Below are positions 55,702 through 64,000 of a DNA stretch of 64,000 nucleotides, one piece after another; the stretch's first letter is position 1; every line of letters starts with the position of its first letter. This DNA comes from Arthonia radiata (lineage: Eukaryota > Ascomycota > Arthoniomycetes > Arthoniales > Arthoniaceae), in NCBI GenBank assembly GCA_002989075.1, contig PSQN01000003.1, forward strand, positions 813,366 through 877,365, given 5' to 3'. The notes beneath the pieces are model-generated. The model did no database searches. It was not told where the DNA came from and saw only the letters and a list, made by a program, of their open reading frames with translations. The translations under genes and the position numbers were made by a program.

Positions 55702-58676
55702 TCAACACTTCGACTTATTGGCGAAGAATCTCTGCAATCTATCTATGGTCCCGTTGAGGGTTCGATCCTCAGTAAAGAGGCTCGCCTTGATCCACCCTGG
55801 CAGCTTCCCCTGAATATCCGCCCTTCTATATCTCTTGTCCACCAACATGATGGCAGCATAATCGTCCTTATGCCTAATCGCACGGCCAATGCTCTGGTTC
55901 ACTGCGCGCATACATGCACTTGTGTAAAACTCCCTTGCAGCACTGCCACGCTCGCTCAGGGTTGAAGCGCGCTTCTCGGCGAACTCCATTTTCGCTTTCC
56001 ACTCCGGTGACTGAGCATTCGGGAACGGAAGACCGACCACCATGATGCCACGCCCAAGCTGGTCTGCAAAGTTGATTCCTTCGGATAGGGAGCCGCCTAT
56101 GACGGCAAAGAGAAGCGCGCCACGTTGGTCCGTAGCGTCATTAATGTGGCTTGTGTACTTAGCGAGGATCTGATCAACCTTCTCGTGCTTCGAATCTACC
56201 GCCTTGTCCTCTAGTATTTCCTCTGAAGGACCGGCCGAGACTTCTGTCTTCTCCATGAAGATACGCTTCGCTGTTGACATGCGGTCCCAAGGCGTGCCGT
56301 CACCACTGACCGTCTTCCATGAATTGACTGCAGTATTGAGGTAAGCGTAGCTGGGGAAGAAGACAACAAGGCCATCCGGAATGACTTGTGCCGCAGCCAG
56401 AACTGTTCTGCCGAGCTCTTGCAGCATGGCTTGGGACCCTCTCCGCTCGTAAGTGAACTCGAATTCGACACCACTCCGACCTTGAACTACTGGCAGTGCC
56501 ACCAGATTGCTGCTCGGGATTACGTGACCACAAGAGAGCGTCATGATTCGCTCTGATGGCATGTAATGCAACAAATGGCTCTTGTAATCGTCCATTGGGG
56601 ACATCGTGCCGCCTGCTAGGATCACAGCTCTTGCTTCTTCGACGATTTCCTTGAAGTGATGCGTCGGGTCGAGCAACAGATATTTAAGAACTACCTCACC
56701 ATCTGAAGCATCGGCTGTGACTGATCTCGAATAGAAGAAGCGACCCTCCGCGGAAGGATACGTCAGGGCAAGCATGAAACTTTGCACCTGCATCAGCACT
56801 GGCACTGATGCTCGCTTCGATCTTGCTTGGGGTCCACCAGACTGGTTGGGTTGTTGTTCGGCAAAGTCGGTGTATCCATCTACTTTGCGGGCGAGCTTGC
56901 TCTCTTGCAGATAATGCATCAGCTTGTACAGGTTGATTTGATCGACGCCTTTGCCGGTCATCAAGTCTCCGATCTGAACGATGCCTTCACCCTGGCTCGC
57001 CGGCTGCTGCTTCGTTTGAAGGTATACTGCTATCGAGTCGACGAGTCGAACCAGCTGCGTCACATATACCCTGTTCTTGCCCTTCAGCCTGTTCCTGAAC
57101 TTCTGCAAGTAAGCCGTCATCTGTGATCGGGCGCGCTTAAGCTGAGTCACTGATACCGATACAGAGTAGAGCTCAGATATCGTATCCGTCAAATTGTGCG
57201 CTTCGTCTACGATGACGACGTGGTTCTTCAATGACAGCTTGAGAGCTTCCCGCGCGGACTTCTGCAACAGCAGCGGGTACGGTAGGGTTGCGATCTCACT
57301 GGGGTTGATTGCAGCTCGCGAGGCATAGTATGGACAGATGCCAATCTTTTCGCCGAGCTGACCTAGATCTTCAATGTCCCGTACCTTTGCCATTGTGTGG
57401 TCACGAAAGTCATTTACGAGAGCCTCACTATCTGGGTTCGGCAGGAACTTACACTTGGAATCCTTTGGGGTAGAAGGTTGCTGGAGCTCCAGACATCGTT
57501 CGTTGATGGCCGTGGCGTTGCCCAACTTCTTGACCTTGGAATTGATGCAGAGATTTTTGCGAGAGCCGAGCACGAGATGCTTGAAGTCTTCTGCAAGGGC
57601 TTCTTCTTGGTTGGCTGAGGCGTCTGGAATTCCGGGGTCAGGAGGCAGAGCAGGCGGCATCTTGACGCGACGCAGCTCGTTTACGAATTGGCTCAGCTGT
57701 GAATGCGTCCTCGAGCAGAATATGACCTTCAATTCTTCATCGGCTTCCGCTTCATCTGTACCGGCAGCGGGTTTCAGGTAGTCTCCCAGCTTGTCAATCA
57801 GGGCCTGTGTCTCTGATGAGATCCCATCAGCCGTTGCCTTGCTCGCCATCTTCGATCCAGCAGACTCGTCTTCGCTTTCATAGTCGTCAAGAGCAAATTG
57901 CGCTTCGTCAGCATCTGACGTTGAGGTCTCGTTTGCGCCAATTCTCTACCTTTTCAATAAGTAAAATCCACTGATCGAGCACGGAAAAGGTCATACCGCC
58001 CGCTTGGCTGGAGGCTCTCCGCGTTCAAACCGCTGTCGTGCCTTCGCCTCCTTTGCGCGTATCTTCGCAAGCCGCTCTTCCGTATCATTGCGCCGTTGCA
58101 GCACTTGCCGCCGCTTCTCAGCTTTGGCATGCTCGACCATCCACTCAGGCTCGTCTTCATCTGCAATCATCTCAGCACGTGCCTTGCGGAATGAAAGAAT
58201 CATCATAAATACTGGCGACCGCCTCGGAAAGCTGCTCTTCGAGTTGCTTCCGTTTGTGCTCCCGCAGCCATGTCAGGGAGCCGCAGATCAGGCTCAATGA
58301 TTTGCCCTTCCCACGTCAGCACGCATTCTGTTATTAGCGGGTCTTTACGACTAGCTCACAGTGCCTGCGACTAGTGTCAGCAAGCTGTCCGTGGTGACAT
58401 GATTTGTCCTGCATGAAGCACACTAGACGGCGCTTCTGGAGCAGCTGTGGAGAGCCAGCCGCTGGCTACATGAGGGGTCCAAGGCGCACAAGGGGTTTCG
58501 ACATACCTGAATGCTGTCAACTGATGCCATTACGAATGCTAGATGCAGTGCGGACCAGTGGGTGATTCGAAAATGCCGACTTTACCCTCTCCAATGCACT
58601 GATACACCGCATCCATGAAGTCAAGCTGGATGCCATACGGCGTGAAAGGATGGTGATAGTCCCGTCGTACAGCCAT
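55702..58676 (-). CDS. chl1: Chl1/DDX11-type Fe-S DNA helicase
   Basis: ATP-dependent 5'-to-3' DNA helicase of the XPD/FANCJ/DDX11 group, needed for sister-chromatid cohesion and replication-fork work. Model: 58676-58556, 58364-58360, 58306-58213, 58160-57997 and 57945-55702, giving 875 residues, the usual size for Chl1. Exon 1 starts [20 protein letters not shown] and ends at ESPT plus one base. A 5-nt micro-exon supplies the rest of G-T, and exon 3 opens with [17 protein letters not shown], so Walker A reads GTGKS. Motif Ia [11 protein letters not shown], four cysteines of the Fe-S cluster (in NLCIN, NERC, SKCKF and GICPYY), DEAH box VDEAHNL and motif [16 protein letters not shown] are all present. 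Intron 1 has a weak GTCCGC donor; the others are ordinary. The micro-exon is a prediction from reading frame and splice sites. Confidence 0.88.
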
Positions 58677-59064
58677 TGCGCTGGGAGGATGCTGAACGTT
58701 GAGCGAGCAGAGCAGATTCTGTGAATTTTCGACGAGTGACGGACGCGTCCGAAACACGTACTCGCAACGCGTCGCGTGAAACCTTAAAGTTCCTGGAATC
58801 AAACACAGGAAATCGACCGGACACAATACTATCAGGCATAGCAGCTATCATCTCAGCTCTATCGCCTTTGCAATTGCTGTATCTCCAGCAAACAATATGT
58901 ACAAGGCTCTGTTAATCTATACAATAACGTTCAGCCTCGCGGCGCTCCACATCAAGGCATGTTCTATCGTCCCTCTCATGCGTCTGCATATGTATGCTCA
59001 AAACGCCTCGCTTTGCAATGAATATACCTCCACGCGGTTCGGACAGTCAAACCCGTCAAGTTGA
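58677..59064. other. Intergenic region upstream of chl1
   Basis: A stretch of 388 bp between the histidine kinase stop and the chl1 start, both on the minus strand. It contains the chl1 promoter and the kinase 3' UTR. I see no other feature. Confidence 0.5.
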
Positions 59065-62000
59065 TCACACCTTTCCTGAGCCATTCGCCTCTCCTTTACT
59101 TACACTTCTGTTCTCTTTCGCGCCAGACGCGGTGTCCCCAGGAGCCTTCTGCGTGTCCCCCTCAGCTTCTTTCGCTGCTACGTGTGGCTCTTCGATCCAT
59201 CGGGCGATCATCGCCTTCAACACATTCTGTCTCACCGGTTTCGCCAAGTAGCCGTTCATGCCGCTATCCAGACATTTCTCACGGTCTCCACGGATGGCAC
59301 TGGCGGTCATGGCGATGATGAGCACATTCTTCACCTGCTCCTCTGTACTCTTACGAATCTCTCTTGTCGCATCGTAGCCATCCAACACCGGCATCTGGCA
59401 GTCCATCAGCACGATGTGGAAAGGGTTGCCCTCCTGCGCAGCGACGTGTAACGCGTCCACGGCTTGTCTGCCATCGAGATACGCCGAGCATTGATAGCCT
59501 AATTTCTTGACGTAAGCGATCGCGATCTTCTGGTTCAGCAGATTGTCTTCGGCGACAAGGATTTGGATCCTGTCCGCGGGGATGCCCTTCAAATCAATTG
59601 GGTGATCAGCGCCGGACACGGCGCGACGCTCCGTATCGCCCGCGACGTCAGCTTCCGAAGCAGTGTATATGGCCATAGGATCGGCGGCTTGTTTGCGGCG
59701 CTCTGGCAGCTGGGTCGACGTGATCGTACTGCCTGGCTTGATGGCACCATGATGGCCAGGCGCTTTGGGAAATTTAAGGGTGAAAGACACCTTGGTGCCT
59801 TGGTCGACTTTACTCTCCATCCAGATTTTGCCCTTCATCACGCTCTCGATTATCGCTTTGCAGATGCTCAGACCTAGACCGGTGCCACCATGCGATCGCG
59901 CAGTGGAGCTGTCTGCCTGCGAGAAAGGTAGGAACAGCTTTAGCCTCTGCTCTTCGGATACACCGACACCCGTGTCAGCAACTGAACACGTCACCGTTGC
60001 TTCGTTCTCGTCTTCGCTGTCGACGATTGCTGAGACTGTCACTCGGCCGGAGAAGGTGAACTTGTAAGCGTTCGACATGAGGTTCATGAGGATCTGGTGA
60101 AGGCGTACAGGGTCGCCTGAAAGGTGATATCAGCACATGGCACAGAAGGAAACTTCTCAATGGGCACTATTGCTGGCCAACAGAGAGAGGTGTTGGAAGA
60201 CAACGTTACAATGACAGCCGCATGGACTGAAACGGGAATGCTGTGAAGGCTGTAGACTTACCAAGCACGAGCGACCTCGGCTCAACGTCCAATTTGACCA
60301 AAGTCTCTACCTTCTTGTCGTTGCTATAGCTCAACGCGCGCACGACTTCATTGATCGTGTCATAGAGCGAAAGCTCGACGGAGAACACTTGCATTTTGCC
60401 GGCCTCAAGCTTCGAGTAATCGAGAATGTCGTTAATAACGGTGAGCAGTGTGTCAGCGCAGACCCTGTGAATATATGTGTTAGCATTAGATAGCTGGTGC
60501 AGCGATGCAGATAGCCATCTCGACGTAGCAGAGCAGCTCTTTGTGCGCATGTGACCTACCTAATGGAATCTGCGTACGACTCTTGCTCGGCGCTGAGAGT
60601 GCTTCCTTTCAGCAACTCGCTCATGCCTAGAAAACGCCGCTTAGCACGTCTCGATGTCTCGGTGCCTGAGAGTCTGTAGCTTACCTATGACTCCGTTCAG
60701 AGGTGTCCGCAGCTCGTGTGAGACGTTAGCAAGGAACATCGACTTAGCTTTCGCTGCCTCTTCCTTCAGCTTGACGTTTCGAATAGCCTCAGCCTCGGCA
60801 TCCTTTGCCTTCTGCTCGGACTGCCGAGCCTTCTCCAAAGCATGCTTCTGGGCTTCGATCATGACGGCATTGCTGGCGCTGACCTTCTCAACCTTCTTAA
60901 AGAGCTGCGAGTTCGTTATCGAGGTGCTAAAGGCGTTGCCTAGGAGCTGCAGGAATGTGGCGTTTCGTTGCGTGAAAGACCTCCCGTGCACGAAGATCAC
61001 ACCCAGTATGTCGTTTTCGCCGCGAAAAATAGGCTGAACGATAACGGCCCTGCACTCGCCAAAATGAGCGAGATCCTGAGGTGACATGCTGAATCGGGTC
61101 TGCTCGTAGACGTTGGGCAAGAAAATCGTCTCCCGAAATCTGATTGCACTCATCACTAGACTGATGCCGGCAGCGTTCTTGATCTCGTTCAGGCGCATAT
61201 GCTTCTTTGTTTGGGCTGCTCTGGCGTCAGTAAAAGAACTGACCACCCAGCCTTCGTCACTCTCTTGCACGAGGCCAAAAACACTCGCGTTAGTCGCATC
61301 GATCGTAATCTTCGTCATCGACTCGAATAACCGGTCGGAATTGAGCTCAGACGCGAGAACTTGGCTGCTGCTTAAGATGGATTGTAGATCGAGCACATCC
61401 AGCCCAAGGGAAGCGGCATCTCCATGATAAGCTTCTTGTGAGCCTGATCCTTTGGAGACATGTCTAGCAGCAGCAATAGCTGGCATTGAAGGAACATCGA
61501 GCTCGTCCGTCTCTATTTGGCCGGCGGAGAGGGCCGGCGGAAGTGGGAACTCGTTCTCAATGGTCTGGCAAGCTGCGTCGTTTGAATACATCGAGACGCC
61601 GACTCTAATGACGTACTCGTGGCGTTCTTGAACCTGTGTAGCTTTCGCAAAGGCTGATATCCGCCGGTAGGATGCGATAGCATCGAGCAAGGCACGCCTG
61701 GCAAGCCTCCTCGCTCCACGGCGCACCAAGAACTCTGCAGACAATTCTGTGACGATGCCGTAATCCATATGCAGGCTCGCAAGCTCAGCTGCGTCTTGAG
61801 CAGCTTCGAATGCGGCAACGCTCACGTCGTACCTCTCATCCGCCTCTGCGATGAGAGCGTTGAGGAGATGGATGTACGTAGCGTAGTTCGCCTCGTTGAC
61901 TGCGGACCACGACTCCATGCGCTGCTTGACTTTTCGCGCCTCTAAGAGGTTACCTGTTAGTAATGCAAGCATCTTGGGGGCACTACCGAGACTTGCCTTG

Positions 62001-64000
62001 CACTATTGAAGCCTCATCGCCTTCTGACGAGCCTGGCTGCTCTCTCAAAAGCCCGAAACGGGCTAGTGTGCGAAAGAAAGGTACCAAAACTGTGAAGCGC
62101 GAGCTCCAAAACTCCCACAGGTGCGGTATTAGCAGGTCCGCGGTGTCGATTGCTTCGCGATAGTAACCCAAAAGATATTGAGCTAAAAGAGTGTAGAAAT
62201 TGTAGGATGTCATGTTCTTCTCAAGCCGAACGGACTTGGACTTGATGTAATCAGCGTCTGAAGATGTGCGTTAGTAAGGCTTGTAAAGAAGAGCAATGAT
62301 CAAGATATTGTTAGATAATACATGTTCTGCAAGAGTACGTCGCACGGAAGGGGCAGTCAACCATGAGACGGCTCGCAAACTTACATGATTGAGAGTCGTG
62401 GTCGGCATCAGAAAGAACCAGATCGGCAGCGTCAGTTCTCGTCTTCCCCTGCATGGCTCTGGCAAATTGCCTGGCGGCAATTAGAAACATGCCGCCCCTG
62501 GAGTCGTCCTGCCATCGAGGTATCTCTTCAGCGCCATATGTGCAGAAATTCTCAACGTCAACCAAATCTTCAGAGCTCCAGATCTTGACACTTGCTGTGA
62601 AGCCGACATTGAGCAGAGCCATGTTCGTATCACCCATAACTAAAGACTGCTCCAGCCCCTGTGCAAGCTGATATTGAAGTGCGTCGACGGAACTTTGGAA
62701 ATGGCCCACAAGAACACAGTACAACGTCTCGCCTCGACCAAAGGTATAGCTGTCGTAAGAGTGCTTGCGGAGAAATTCCTGAGCCAGGTCCGCCTTTTCA
62801 GACGCAAACTCAACCATGTCGAAGCGTCCGATGGCGACGGCAGCAAGATGGACAAATGCGAGCCCAATCTGGGTAACAGGCGCATCGGAAATATTTAGCT
62901 CAACTTCGAGAAGCGTCAACTGATAGAATAGCAGTGGGTCTGAGGCTTTGTCAGCAACAAGGAGCTCTCGGGCAAGAAGACCACACTCACCGGCCCAAAA
63001 TGCGGCACTTATCGCATCACATAGGACATTACCCCTCATCACGATAGTTCTTGAGTCGCTAAGAGGTTTATTGAAAAGCGCGGCTAGGTCGATGGTTTGA
63101 AGTTTTTCGCAAAGCAAGTGGAACTGGTGGTCACAATCCTGCCAACTGGTTTCTGGTACCTGCAGATCAAGCTGGCCGAGACATTCTTTGAGGACGCCAA
63201 AGGCGCCAGCATGGTCTCCGCGCGCCGAATGGATTCGGCTCTTCAGCATGTATGACGGCACCTTGTCCACAGCGTCCTTCGCATTTTTGAAAATGGTGTT
63301 CATCAAGCCTATAGCTGGCTCCAGGTGACCCTGTGAGTAGTAGCATTCGGCGGCGCGGGTGTAAAGGTGCAGCGTCGATTGGTAGTCCACGTCTTCGTTG
63401 TTCTCGTCCCAATGTTTGGGTTGGAGCATGAGCAAGCAGTTGCTGAGATACTCAAGCGCTTGGGCTCGTCCACCAGCCTCGATAGCCTTCTCTGCAGCGG
63501 CGAACAATGTTCTGCGATACTCTTCTCGATGCGTGCCCTGCTTCCGAATGGTTTTGATACTGGCGCAGATATGCACAGCTTTGACATAGTCAGAATACTC
63601 TCCATCAGCAGCATGTTGAATCATGAGTTGGGCGATGTCGTAGTGCATTTGCTCTGCATTGTCACACAGCGATTCTGAACTTTGTCGAAACCGCTCATGA
63701 CACCATCGGAACTGGGCGTCAGACTCGTCTGCCTCCTGCATTGACACACAATCAGCACGTTTCGATGGAAGTAGCAACTGATGGATTTTGCGTCCACGAA
63801 TATCAGATTGCCTTGCAGCTGCGGAGCACTGATGCTGATACAATCAACCGACTCGTGGGCGTAAAGACTGTAGAAGACTTACCAAGATGTACGCAGCAAT
63901 GCATTCATGCAATGCACCTACAGCGTCTTGCGAAGAACGCCGAATGAGATCGACTTTGCCATTCACACCAGAAAGACGCGGCTGATGGCCACTGGATGTG
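59065..64000 (-). CDS. Hybrid histidine kinase, CHK1-like (group X type), C-terminal part
   Basis: Sensor kinase of the fungal phosphorelay, cut by the right edge; its N-terminus is outside. Exons: 64000-63883 (partial), 63828-62385, 62257-61997, 61941-60685, 60626-60560, 60464-60262 and 60116-59065, all in phase. Order of parts: a long helical, TPR-like region of the kind that follows the AAA-type ATPase in CHK1-like kinases, then GAF (about 61360-60950), a coiled coil, the H box VSHELRTPLNGVIG (His codon 60716-60718), the ATPase domain with GTGLGLSICK, and a receiver domain (VLMDCQMP, Asp codon 59401-59403, with the TAS and KP residues in place). Phosphate should pass from His to Asp and on to an Ypd1-like carrier. 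Intron 61942-61996 is GC-AG. The acceptor near 63829 has an alternative 6 nt upstream (63835). Group X membership is inferred from the helical region. Confidence 0.9.

Noticed and set aside
58161-58212. Frameshift or pseudogenisation of chl1
   Set aside because: The phase change is explained by a 52-nt GT-AG intron (GTATTT donor, GCAG acceptor) joining SEAVA to NEDEPEW. With the micro-exon the whole gene reads through.

Overview
The window comes from a filamentous ascomycete (Pezizomycotina). The genes have short introns (about 50-190 nt) with CTGAC-type branch sites. They include a HacA-type bZIP regulator with an Ire1-type intron and a CHK1-like (group X type) hybrid histidine kinase. The repeats are AT-rich, TA-loaded and full of stops, as repeat-induced point mutation (RIP) leaves them. 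The class is not decided by the sequence; a Dothideomycete is only a guess.

Bases 1 to about 29,860 are one gene-free, AT-rich block of nested LTR retrotransposon fossils. From the left: the 3' part of a Ty3/gypsy chromovirus (F) sits in a Ty1/copia copy (E, plus strand). After a 160-bp spacer comes a second copia copy (C, minus strand), so E and C form a huge inverted repeat. C is cut by gypsy A. Gypsy A is cut by a complete copia element (D, 14170-19577, AGGAA target repeats) and by a complete gypsy element (B, 20739-27830, ACAAT target repeats). A stops abruptly at a lone copia LTR (29211-29719) at the edge of the repeat block. Three insertion points can be checked against an unoccupied copy of the same site elsewhere in the block. 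All elements look broken.

From about 29,870 to 64,000 the base composition switches sharply to a normal, GC-richer, gene-dense region with twelve genes: a rhodanese plus tyrosine phosphatase protein; hacA; an F-box protein; a kinesin-10/Kid-like motor; a PhzF-family protein; naa30 (NatC catalytic subunit); cnd1 (condensin); cdc7 (replication kinase); rpl28 (uL15); sec24 (COPII); chl1 (DDX11-type Fe-S helicase); and a hybrid histidine kinase that runs off the right edge. This is a housekeeping and cell-cycle neighbourhood, not a cluster or island. Chromosome biology (kinesin, condensin, Cdc7, Chl1) and secretion or ER stress (hacA, sec24) recur, but there is no operon-like logic. cnd1 and cdc7 share a divergent promoter that holds an ACGCGT box.

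The most interesting signals are in RNA processing. chl1 appears to need a 5-nt micro-exon (58360-58364) to encode its Walker A loop. hacA carries a 17-nt Ire1-type intron between two 7-nt hairpin loops, and an upstream ORF ending directly against its start codon. Two introns (kinesin and histidine kinase) appear to be GC-AG. rpl28 has a tandem NAGNAG acceptor, and sec24 has a stop-free 54-nt intron.
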